Shown in pieces: positions 14,897 through 21,792 of a stretch of DNA of 43,180 bases. Position numbers and translations under genes: made by a program. Positions within the stretch are counted from its first letter, which is position 1; the number at the start of each line of letters is the position of its first letter. The stretch covers positions 1 to 43,180 of the forward strand of contig JAHCRH010000006.1 of the NCBI GenBank assembly GCA_020148025.1. Direction: 5' to 3'. The notes under the pieces were generated by a model. It was not told where the DNA came from and did no database searches. It saw only the letters and a program-made list of their open reading frames with translations. Origin of the DNA: Patescibacteria group bacterium. Lineage in GTDB: Bacteria > Patescibacteriota > Minisyncoccia > Minisyncoccales > JAHCRE01.

Positions 14897-15290
14897 GTTT
14901 CCCGAAGGAAGAGACCTGTCCGAATACTAAAGCAGGCTAACCAAACTCTTCTTAGCCTCCTCGGACTTCACCAAGTAGAGTTCGATCGCGGGACTGGATC
15001 TACCAGGATCTACCAGTTTGATGATTATCCCTCACCTACCTCGAGTAAAGTTTCGGGACCTTTCCTTCAGGATTTCTCCTCACACCCTTATCCGAGGCCT
15101 CCACCAGGGGATCTGGATTGCGGAGGTATCTCCAAGGGGGAGATAGGACAATCCAGATCAGATCAGGTGACTTAGTGAGCCTCTGCTTATGGCCCTCAGC
15201 TTCGGGATTAGTAAGGAGAGGACTATCCTGAATTATTGATTATTTTCAGAACAATTCTCTCCTTACTATTTAATTTTCAACGAACTCTTT
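14897..15290 (-). ncRNA. Candidate structured non-coding RNA
   Basis: About 400 nt with no convincing ORF, GC-richer than its surroundings, behind a consensus promoter (15306-15333) and a boxA-like element. Three strong hairpins are visible: 15209-15268 (12-bp perfect stem TAGTAAGGAGAG/CTCTCCTTACTA), 15110-15159 (11-bp GATCTGGATTG stem plus inner 7-bp TATCTCC/GGAGATA) and 14918-14966 (GTCCGA/TCGGAC with inner 7-bp AGGCTAA/TTAGCCT). The large hairpin at 14789-14896 closes the 3' end. A 67-codon frame without a normal start exists in the middle and could be a decayed gene. I could not match it to RNase P, tmRNA, 6S or SRP RNA. Confidence 0.55.
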
Positions 15291-15333
15291 TTTACTCTCG
15301 TCTCCATTATAACAAGTCCACAAAATTTGTCAA
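15275..15333 (-). promoter_or_regulatory. Promoter with boxA-like element for the candidate ncRNA
   Basis: TTGACA (15328-15333), 16 bp, TATAAT (15306-15311), then GAGTTCGTTGAAAATTAAA at about 15270-15287, a variant of the AGTTCTTTGAAAA box seen at 4425, 9950 and 15950. Confidence 0.7.
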
Positions 15334-15350
15334 GACCCATGTAATGGAAT

Positions 15351-15373
15351 AGTCCGAGAACATTTCTCGGACT
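15351..15373. terminator. CCGAGAA-type hairpin
   Basis: AGTCCGAGAA and TTCTCGGACT form a perfect 10-bp stem with a CAT loop, followed by TGTTTGGTTTT on the plus strand. On the minus strand it lies just upstream of the promoter at 15306-15333. Confidence 0.6.
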
Positions 15374-15398
15374 GTTTGGTTTTGATAGCAAGAGTAGT

Positions 15399-15449
15399 GA
15401 GGGGAGAAGTGGAATAAGGTGCCAATGGCGAATGGTCCCTTCTCCCCTC
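15399..15449. other. Long hairpin of unknown role
   Basis: GAGGGGAGAAG and CTTCTCCCCTC form a perfect 11-bp stem around a 29-nt loop that contains a second small repeat (GGTGCCAATGGCGAATGG). It lies between hairpin H3 and the CCGAGAA hairpin. No ORF of note covers it. Confidence 0.5.
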
Positions 15450-15484
15450 TTCGGGTCAAAGACTCACCCCTATTATTTGGGCCA

Positions 15485-15534
15485 CCTCCTTTTTCGAATC
15501 CACAAATACTTATGGGCTCGAAAAAAGAGGGAGG
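15485..15534 (-). repeat. 3' hairpin element H, copy 3
   Basis: CCTCTTTTTTCGA and TCGAAAAAGGAGG pair over 13 bp, and CCCATAAG with TTTGTGG continues the stem. It starts on the base after the stop codon of the gene at 15535. The 3' arm contains AAAAAGGAGGTGG, a perfect ribosome binding site that leads to no visible ORF. Confidence 0.7.
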
Positions 15535-15876
15535 TTAGCTGTTGGAAACGAGAAGTTTGCAATCGCCGAAGAAAGTGCATAGCAACATATAGGTGCCCAT
15601 ACACTCTTCAATAGAGATTTCCTTTCTTCCTTGTTCTTTCCAGAGATTCTTTACCGCGTCTGCAAATACGTGATTATCCGCATCCTTTTCTGTAGAAGCA
15701 ACGGTTACAGAAAGGTGTGTTAGGCCCAACTTCTTCATCTTTTCCAGAAGACTAGCAGGTGTGTAAGCGGCTTCCAGTTTGTGTATCCAATACCAGAACT
15801 GTCTGTCACTGATTCCAACGGCTTCACAAAAGCCTTTATTGCGAGGATCTATTTGATCTAGCACAATCATTTTCAT
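15535..15876 (-). CDS. Small protein of unknown function (113 aa)
   Basis: Unrecognised. ATG at 15876 behind GGAGGTGAGC. The N-terminal half is helical with several aromatic residues (ISDRQFWYWIHKLEAAY), loosely like a helix-turn-helix. The C-terminal half has CMGTYMLLCTFFGDC with three cysteines. Protein similarity to the genes at 3535 or 3892 is not visible, although the flanking RNA elements (promoter, boxA, S hairpin, H hairpin) are shared. Confidence 0.7.
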   Translation of the reverse strand: MKMIVLDQIDPRNKGFCEAVGISDRQFWYWIHKLEAAYTPASLLEKMKKLGLTHLSVTVASTEKDADNHVFADAVKNLWKEQGRKEISIEECMGTYMLLCTFFGDCKLLVSNS

Positions 15877-15880
15877 GCTT

Positions 15881-15930
15881 GCTCACCTCCAGACAAGAAA
15901 CCAATATTGATTTCCTCTCTGGAAGTGAGC
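15881..15930 (-). promoter_or_regulatory. RBS-sequestering leader hairpin, copy S2
   Basis: GCTCACTTCCAGA (15918-15930) and TCTGGAGGTGAGC (15881-15893) pair over 13 bp with one wobble, burying the ribosome binding site. The interior GAGGAAATCAATATTGG and TTTC matches S1 at 3758-3806 almost exactly. Confidence 0.75.
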
Positions 15931-15946
15931 TTACCCCCCTTACATT

Positions 15947-16007
15947 TTATCAAAGAACTATTCTTATTTTACACTTCTATTATACACCCAAATAAAAAAT
16001 TTGTCAA
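15947..16007 (-). promoter_or_regulatory. Promoter with boxA-like leader
   Basis: TTGACA (16002-16007), 17 bp, TATAAT (15979-15984), then AGAATAGTTCTTTGATAA (15947-15964). The promoter core ATAATAGAAGTGTAAA is identical to that at 9970-9983 and similar to 4450-4460. Confidence 0.75.
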
Positions 16008-16040
16008 GCCCTTTTGACAAATTTTCCTAAATTCTAAATC

Positions 16041-16358
16041 CTATTTTCTAGACTCTATTTTTATTATCTCAACTTCAGTAAATAACTGGCGGTGGCCCTT
16101 TTTTACTTTATAGCGGGTCTTTGATTTATATTTAAAAACAATTACTTTTTTCCTTTTGCCGTGTTTCAAAACCTTTCCAATAACTTTTGCTCCTTTAACC
16201 AAAGGGGTTCCGATTTCCAGTTTTCTTTGTTTTTCCAAAAGCAAAACCTCTTTAAAAGTTATTTCTTTCCCTTCTTTAGCTTCAATTTTCTCAATTTTTA
16301 TTTTGTCACCTGGCGAAACAAGATATTGTTTACCTCCTGTTTTAATTACTGCTAACAT
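16041..16358 (-). CDS. rplU: 50S ribosomal protein L21
   Basis: 105 aa, full length. The N-terminus MLAVIKTGGKQYLVSPGDKI and the C-terminal KYKSKTRYKVKKGHRQLFT (23S rRNA-binding, L21 signature) are clear. It follows rmuC by one base (TAA C ATG). No rpmA is visible behind it; the next gene downstream is the unknown protein at 15535. Confidence 0.97.
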   Translation of the reverse strand: MLAVIKTGGKQYLVSPGDKIKIEKIEAKEGKEITFKEVLLLEKQRKLEIGTPLVKGAKVIGKVLKHGKRKKVIVFKYKSKTRYKVKKGHRQLFTEVEIIKIESRK

Positions 16359-16359
16359 G

Positions 16360-17334
16360 TTATTCTTTTAATTTTTTAGTCTCTTTTGGTTTTTTTAGTT
16401 GGAGCTCATTAAGCGAAGCCCTGATTTTGCTAATCATTTGTTTATAGTTCAAATAGGCATTGGAGATCATTGTCGAGCCCCGGGCAATTTTATTTTCTAA
16501 AATATTTTCCATCTCGTCCAAATTCCTTGAAATTGAAATTAAATGATTTTGGAGATTCTCTACGTCGATGGACATTGCGTATTGAAGATGAAGACGATAC
16601 ATGTATAAAAGCAAGGGCAAAACCATTGAATAAGGCATTAAAATGACGTCTTGTTCTCGAGCTTTCAGATGGGCCTCACGGCAAACACTATAAACTGAAT
16701 CGGGTACGGCAGCAATGGCCTGCGACCAGGTAACGCTCGGATCAATATATTGTTTTACCTCTTTAACCCTTTTTATAGTTTCTTTTTCAATTTCTTTGAT
16801 GATTTCCTTTCTTTTTTCAGGAGAGGATTCTTTTTCCAGTTCTAAAAGTAAATGTCCGGCTGGCCATTTAGAATCAATAGGGAGTCTTTTATTATTGGGT
16901 AGAATTAAAGCAAACTCTACGGTTTTCCCAGAAACACTAAAATTACTCTCAATCATTTCCGGTGGTAATTTTTTAAAAGTTTCTCTTAAAATTTCCTCAC
17001 CCGATATTCCTTTGGCTGAGGTGCCGGCAATGATTTCGTCTACCCTTTTAATTCTTTCTGAAAATTCGGCTTCTTTTTGCTGACGGACTTGATCAGCTCT
17101 CTTTAAATCTTCTAATAAATTTCTTGTCTTTTCAATTCCATTTTTTAAATGGTCCTGAAGTTGAGTACCCAGAAGTAATTTCTCTTTAATTTCTTGAATA
17201 TCTTGAGCCTGTTGTAAGTTTATTTGACTTTGTCCACCAAGTCTCTCACTTACTTTTAAGAGAAAATAAATTAAAATCCCACCTCCACCAGCTACAATTA
17301 AAAAGACAATTAAAATAAAAAGGAAATCAGTCAT
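16360..17334 (-). CDS. rmuC: DNA recombination protein RmuC family
   Basis: 324 aa. The N-terminal membrane helix (FLFILIVFLIVAGGGGILIYF, residues 4-24) is followed by a coiled coil (about 30-110). The conserved RmuC nuclease-like domain has KGISGEEILRETFKKLPP, LPIDSKWPAG and EAHLKAREQDVILMPYSMVLPLL. RmuC restrains inversions at short inverted repeats, relevant in a region rich in palindromes. It is shorter than the E. coli protein, which is normal for CPR. Confidence 0.9.
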   Translation of the reverse strand: MTDFLFILIVFLIVAGGGGILIYFLLKVSERLGGQSQINLQQAQDIQEIKEKLLLGTQLQDHLKNGIEKTRNLLEDLKRADQVRQQKEAEFSERIKRVDEIIAGTSAKGISGEEILRETFKKLPPEMIESNFSVSGKTVEFALILPNNKRLPIDSKWPAGHLLLELEKESSPEKRKEIIKEIEKETIKRVKEVKQYIDPSVTWSQAIAAVPDSVYSVCREAHLKAREQDVILMPYSMVLPLLLYMYRLHLQYAMSIDVENLQNHLISISRNLDEMENILENKIARGSTMISNAYLNYKQMISKIRASLNELQLKKPKETKKLKE

Positions 17335-17375
17335 TAATTAAAATTACCATTATTTAGTTAAAATTTCAACCACAG

Positions 17376-17394
17376 CCCGAGAACACTTCTCGGA
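17376..17394 (-). terminator. CCGAGAA-type hairpin behind the exchanger gene
   Basis: TCCGAGAA and TTCTCGG with a GTG loop, abutting the stop codon of the gene at 17395. There is no strong T-run behind it, so termination is uncertain. Confidence 0.45.
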
Positions 17395-18351
17395 TTATGT
17401 GGCAGATAGAATCTGAAATAAAAGAAAAACGATATAAATTAAGAATAAAAAAACAGCTTCTTTTTTTGAAATAATTTCATGTGTTCTTGAAAAAATCGTA
17501 AAAAATAAAGCCGTAACCATTGTAAAAACAATACCTATAAGATAGGGGGAGAGATCGGCAACTTCAAAAGGACAGATCAAAGCCACTAATCCTAAAACCA
17601 AAGTGGAGTTGATTACTATTGATCCTATCACATCTCCAATAATCATCTCTTTGCGGCCCATAGTGATTGATCTTATTCCAAAAGTTATTTCTGGCAAGGA
17701 AGTGCCCAAAGCTATAAAAAATGCACCGATGATTATTAAAGGTAAACCGAGAGCCGACGCCAAATTTGAAGCTGAAAAAACAATTCCCTCGGCAGAGAGT
17801 AAAAGTACAAAAACTCCTCCAAAAAATATTCCCAAATTCTTCAGAAATATTTTAAATTCAGCCCTGTCTTCTTTAAAAGAATTGGAAAGAATCCTGGTAA
17901 ATCTTTCTTCTTGGGAGAGGAGTTGACGAAAATAAAAAATAAAAAGCAATAGCAAGATTAGTCCGTCCATTCTTGAAAATCTTTTATCTAATATTAAAAG
18001 AAGAGGTAAAAGAGTAATAATGCTGGCATCAAAAGAACTTCTTTGTAAAACCTTCCCCTGGAATTTAAGCCCTTTTGCTAAAAAAGTACCAATTCCTATG
18101 ACCAAGGTCAGGGCTATAATGTTGGAACCAATAATAGTGCCAAAGGAAAGACTAGGAACTTTGCCAAGAGCTGAGCTAATTCCAATAAAAATTTCGGGCA
18201 GCGAGGTTGCAAATGCCATTAAAACCGCGGTCACTATAAATTCTCGCCATTTCAAAAATTGGGCAATTCTAGTTAAAGCCTGAACTACCCAGGTTCCAGA
18301 ACGAATCAAAATTAAACAAGAGGTTATAAAAATTAAAATATATAAAATCAT
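17395..18351 (-). CDS. Ca2+/Na+ exchanger, CaCA family (YrbG-like)
   Basis: 318 aa and about ten membrane helices in two inverted halves. The alpha repeats are AFATSLPEIFIG with GTIIGSNIIA (about 47-83) and ALGTSLPEITFG with GDVIGSIVINSTLVLG (about 210-245). Both carry the ion-binding glutamates. The start overlaps the stop of the P-type ATPase by four bases (ATGA), so the two are translationally coupled. The pair suggests joint calcium or sodium homeostasis at the cytoplasmic membrane. Confidence 0.93.
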   Translation of the reverse strand: MILYILIFITSCLILIRSGTWVVQALTRIAQFLKWREFIVTAVLMAFATSLPEIFIGISSALGKVPSLSFGTIIGSNIIALTLVIGIGTFLAKGLKFQGKVLQRSSFDASIITLLPLLLILDKRFSRMDGLILLLLFIFYFRQLLSQEERFTRILSNSFKEDRAEFKIFLKNLGIFFGGVFVLLLSAEGIVFSASNLASALGLPLIIIGAFFIALGTSLPEITFGIRSITMGRKEMIIGDVIGSIVINSTLVLGLVALICPFEVADLSPYLIGIVFTMVTALFFTIFSRTHEIISKKEAVFLFLIYIVFLLFQILSAT

Positions 18352-20936
18352 ACTTCTTTTTTAACTATAAAATGCCACTTGGTAGCCTCAATTAAAATTA
18401 TTTCGCTTATTCCTAAAGCCAAAATAATTAACCAATCACTAATTCCTAAAGGTACCGTTTTTAAAAGAGTTTGAAATACAGGTAAATAAAGAGCTAAAAT
18501 GAGCATCAAAAGGCCAATGCCTACAGCGGCTACCAGAAGTTTATTTGAGAAGGGATTAATGTGCCATAAATTACGCCTTAAACTCTTACAGGAAAAAACA
18601 TAAAAAAGTGAATCTATTGTTAAACAAGCAAAAATCATAGTTCTAACATACCTAATATCATGGTTTTTTTGCCAGAGCCAGAAAAATAAGCTCAAAAGTA
18701 TTAAATCAGTAATTAATCCAATAATAAAAATTATTGCCTTCATCTCCCGGGTCAATAAAGGAACATCGCGACCTTGAGGTTTTCTTTTCATTAAATCTTT
18801 TTCTTTTGGCTCAAAAGCTAAAGCAATATCAGGTAAACCATCTTCGATTAAATTTACCCATAAAATCTGGACGGCTGTAACAGGCAAGGGAACTCCAGCC
18901 ACTATGCTGACTCCAACTAAAATTACTTCGGTAAAACTATCAGATAATAAATAAGTTATAACCTTGCGAATATTATCTAAAATCGCCCGACCTTCTTCAA
19001 CTGCTGCTACGATAATATTAAAAGAATCGGGCAGTAAGATTAAATCTGAAACTTCCTTAGCAACATCAGTACCTGAACCCAAAGCCACTCCAATATCTGC
19101 TTTCTTTAGGGCTGGAGCATCATTAATTCCATCGCCGGTCATAGCTACCACTTCGCCTTTCTTTTGCCAGGCAGAAATAATTCTCATTTTGTGTTTTGGC
19201 TCAACCCTGGCGTAAATTTGAATTTTTTCTAAAATTTTATCAAAATCCTTGTCAGGTATCTCATCTAAATCTTTTCCCTCTAAAATGTTTTCCTCTTTAA
19301 TTTTAAACCCCAATTCCTCAGCTACTGCTTTAGCTGTTAATTTATGGTCACCGGTAACAATAATTGGTTTCATTCCTGCTTCTCTACAAATCTTCATTGC
19401 CTCTTTAACTTCTTTTCTAATCGGATCTTTTAAGGTGATAAAACCAACAAAATTTAAGTCCTTAATCAAATCAGCTACCAGAGGCCCGTCCTCTGGAAAA
19501 TCGCCAGAGGCCCGTCCTCTGATAGTTTTATAGGCAGAGGCAACTACTCGAAGTCCTTTTTTGGTCAATTCTTCTAATTTCTTTTCTAATTTCTCTCTTT
19601 CTCCTTTTTTTAGAGCACAGACGTTTAAAATCCTTTCTGGAGCACCGCAAACATAGAGAAAATTTTGGCCATTTTCCTCATAGACAGCAGCAGCAAATTT
19701 ATTTATTGGATTGAAAGGAATTTCAGCAATTTTTTTTCTTTCGAATTCTTTTTTTCGGTCAATACCGGCTGCAATTCCTGCTTCTAATAATGCTCTATCA
19801 GTTGGTCTTCCTCTGAAGATCAATTTCTCTTTTGGGGCCTGCGGATTTTCAATAAAAGCTTCGGATGTTAAAGTGGCAGCTTTTAGAGCTAAAAATCTAT
19901 TGCCAATTACTTCACTGACTTTCATTTTCCCTTCGGTCAAAGTGGCGGTTTTATCAGTGCAAATCACGCTCGTGCTACCAAGGGTTTCAGCAGCTACCAG
20001 TTTCCTAACCAGTCCCCGTTTCTTTAAAATTCTTTGCATTCCTAGGGCCAGAATTACGGTCATTGCCACCGGCAATCCCTCAGGAATAGCAGCTACTGCT
20101 ACTGCCACCGCGGTCGTGAACATCTCTATAAACCCTCCCCCGGTTACCATTCCTTCAATAAAAATCCCGAAACATATTATGGCGATGATTATTCCAACAA
20201 TCTTTGAAAAACGAGCTAATTTTTTCTGATAAGGTGTTTTTTCCTCTTTTGTTTCTTTTAGCATTAAAGCTACTTTCCCCATTTCAGTTTTCAACCCGGT
20301 TTCAGTAACTACAGCTTTTGCTTTTCCATCTTCAACAATAGTGCCCATATAAACCATATTATCTCTATCGGCCATTGGGGTCTCTTTTGCTAAAATATCT
20401 GAGTGTTTTTTAGTTGGCAACCACTCGCCAGTCAAAGCCATCTCATTTGTTTTTAAATTACGGGCTTCTATAATTCTCCCATCAGCTGGAACTTTGTCCC
20501 CTGCGCTCAACTCAAAAATATCTCCATGAACAAGCTCTTGAGAATCTATAATTTTAAGATTTCCTTCTCTGATTACTTTAGCTTCAATTGTAACTACTTT
20601 TTTAAGTTTTCTTAAGGCCTCAGATGCTTTGTTTTCTTGGAAAAAACCAACAATAGTATTTAAAATCACTGCTCCAAAAATAACAATCGTGTCCGTATAT
20701 TCGTCCAAGGCTAAAGTGATGATACCAGCAATTACTAAAATATAAATTAAAGGGCTCCGAAATTGCTCAAACAATATTCTCAATCTTGATAATGGTCGCT
20801 CAGCCGGAAGCAAATTTTTACCGAACTTTTCCTGTCTTTTCTTAATTTCTTTTTCTGCTAAACCTTTTTCAGAATCTGAATTTAACTTTTTTACTACTGC
20901 TTCCCAAGAAAGATTGTGCCAATGATTTGTTTTCAT
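18348..20936 (-). CDS. P2-type cation-transporting ATPase (Ca2+-like)
   Basis: 862 aa. Actuator domain TGE in LTGEWLPTKK (about 168). M4 motif AAIPEGLP, as in Ca2+/Na+ pumps. Phosphorylation site DKTATLTEGKM at about 326, where almost all family members have DKTGT. The nucleotide domain contains FNPINKFAAAVYE. TGDGINDAPALKKADIG gives the hinge. Six C-terminal helices end the protein. Residues about 471-486 (IRGRASGDFPEDGPLV) are encoded by two tandem copies of a palindrome (19478-19521) and are extra relative to the family. The gene overlaps both neighbours by four bases. Ca2+ efflux is the best guess. Confidence 0.93.
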   Translation of the reverse strand: MKTNHWHNLSWEAVVKKLNSDSEKGLAEKEIKKRQEKFGKNLLPAERPLSRLRILFEQFRSPLIYILVIAGIITLALDEYTDTIVIFGAVILNTIVGFFQENKASEALRKLKKVVTIEAKVIREGNLKIIDSQELVHGDIFELSAGDKVPADGRIIEARNLKTNEMALTGEWLPTKKHSDILAKETPMADRDNMVYMGTIVEDGKAKAVVTETGLKTEMGKVALMLKETKEEKTPYQKKLARFSKIVGIIIAIICFGIFIEGMVTGGGFIEMFTTAVAVAVAAIPEGLPVAMTVILALGMQRILKKRGLVRKLVAAETLGSTSVICTDKTATLTEGKMKVSEVIGNRFLALKAATLTSEAFIENPQAPKEKLIFRGRPTDRALLEAGIAAGIDRKKEFERKKIAEIPFNPINKFAAAVYEENGQNFLYVCGAPERILNVCALKKGEREKLEKKLEELTKKGLRVVASAYKTIRGRASGDFPEDGPLVADLIKDLNFVGFITLKDPIRKEVKEAMKICREAGMKPIIVTGDHKLTAKAVAEELGFKIKEENILEGKDLDEIPDKDFDKILEKIQIYARVEPKHKMRIISAWQKKGEVVAMTGDGINDAPALKKADIGVALGSGTDVAKEVSDLILLPDSFNIIVAAVEEGRAILDNIRKVITYLLSDSFTEVILVGVSIVAGVPLPVTAVQILWVNLIEDGLPDIALAFEPKEKDLMKRKPQGRDVPLLTREMKAIIFIIGLITDLILLSLFFWLWQKNHDIRYVRTMIFACLTIDSLFYVFSCKSLRRNLWHINPFSNKLLVAAVGIGLLMLILALYLPVFQTLLKTVPLGISDWLIILALGISEIILIEATKWHFIVKKEV
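19478..19521. repeat. Tandem palindromes inside the ATPase gene
   Basis: CCAGAGGCCCGTCCTCTGG (19478-19496) and its near copy at 19504-19521 lie in frame within the ATPase nucleotide domain. A third copy forms the terminator at 11474-11492. The insertion adds 15 or 16 residues without breaking the frame. Confidence 0.8.
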
Positions 20937-21622
20937 TTTTCCAGAAAAATAATTTCTCCTTTGAAGGAATCTTTAGTTATTTTTAAGAGACAAACTGAAG
21001 CCTTAGAAAAAAAAGGGACGGTTGGAGAACCAGAGTTAATTAAGAAGATCTTTTTTTCTCCAAAATCTAATTCTTTTAAAAAAGCTACATGAGTATGCCC
21101 AAATATTAAAATATCAAGATTTTGCTTTTTAACCAATTCTTTAGCCACCTTTTCTTGTATCCAGTTAAAATGAGAACCTAGCCAGAAAGGAAACGGGCTA
21201 TGAACTATTCCGATTTTCCAATCATAAATTTTAAGTAATAATCCTTCTGGTAATTTCTCTTTTGTCTCAGGAAAATCCATATTTCCTTCAACCGCAAAAA
21301 CCAGTGAAATTTTCTCCAGCTCTCCTAGGGTCTCTAAATTTTCAATATCACCAGCGTGAATTATCAGATCAACCTCCTTAAAAATTTCTTCAATTTCTCT
21401 TGGTAAAACCTCTGCCCTGCTTGGAACGTGAGTGTCTGATATTACCCCGATTAAAAGCTCGTCCCCCCCACCAATAATATTGGTGGGGGGTTGATGAATT
21501 TCAAAGTTTTCTGGAATCTTTGGCATAGCAGTATTTTTATAAATTAAAAAGCTTCCAAATGCTAGTACTATGAGAGAAATTAAAATTCCAAAAATTATCT
21601 TCTGGAAAAATTTCCGAGCCAT
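20933..21622 (-). CDS. Membrane-anchored metallophosphoesterase (YfcE/MJ0936-like)
   Basis: 229 aa. Residues 9-29 form an N-terminal anchor. The calcineurin-like core has all metal-binding motifs: VISDTHVPSR (D and H), IHAGDIE, EGNMD, IVHSPF and FGHTHVA. This is the compact YfcE/MJ0936 phosphodiesterase subtype. Topology suggests the catalytic domain is outside the membrane, unlike soluble YfcE. The linker (residues about 44-53) contains PPTNIIGGGDE, encoded by a perfect 27-bp palindrome. It heads a three-gene run with the ATPase and the exchanger, overlapping by four bases. Confidence 0.88.
   Translation of the reverse strand: MARKFFQKIIFGILISLIVLAFGSFLIYKNTAMPKIPENFEIHQPPTNIIGGGDELLIGVISDTHVPSRAEVLPREIEEIFKEVDLIIHAGDIENLETLGELEKISLVFAVEGNMDFPETKEKLPEGLLLKIYDWKIGIVHSPFPFWLGSHFNWIQEKVAKELVKKQNLDILIFGHTHVAFLKELDFGEKKIFLINSGSPTVPFFSKASVCLLKITKDSFKGEIIFLEK
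21463..21490. repeat. 27-bp perfect palindrome in coding sequence
   Basis: CCCCCCACCAATA, one central base, then TATTGGTGGGGGG. It encodes the linker behind the membrane anchor of the phosphoesterase and could form a very stable mRNA hairpin. Confidence 0.75.
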
Positions 21623-21671
21623 TGTTTTATTATAGACGGAAAAGAAATTAATTTAAAGGACTTGATTAGTT

Positions 21672-21792
21672 TTTACTTAAAATTTTTTATAGTGTATAAT
21701 AATAAAATAATTAATTAAAGCCGGCGTTAGTTAGTTATTGACCACCACTAATGGTTGTGAATAATTAACTCAATGCTGAATACTGAAACTCT
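21672..21792 (+). promoter_or_regulatory. Promoter and leader of the repeat-protein gene
   Basis: TTTACT (21672-21677), 17 bp, TATAAT (21695-21700). The leader folds as AGTTAGTTATT with AATAATTAACT. A seven-codon ORF (MLNTETL) starts at 21773 and its stop overlaps the gene start as ATGA, which suggests translational coupling in the absence of a Shine-Dalgarno sequence. Confidence 0.5.

Noticed and set aside
14897-15290. RNase P RNA, tmRNA or 6S RNA
   Set aside because: GGAAAGGTCC superficially resembles RNase P region CR-I, but the partner regions, the tmRNA tRNA ends and tag, and the 6S central bubble are not visible.
15432-15614. 60-codon plus-strand frame
   Set aside because: It runs across the 11-bp hairpin, hairpin H3 and antisense to the 15535 gene, with no ribosome binding site.
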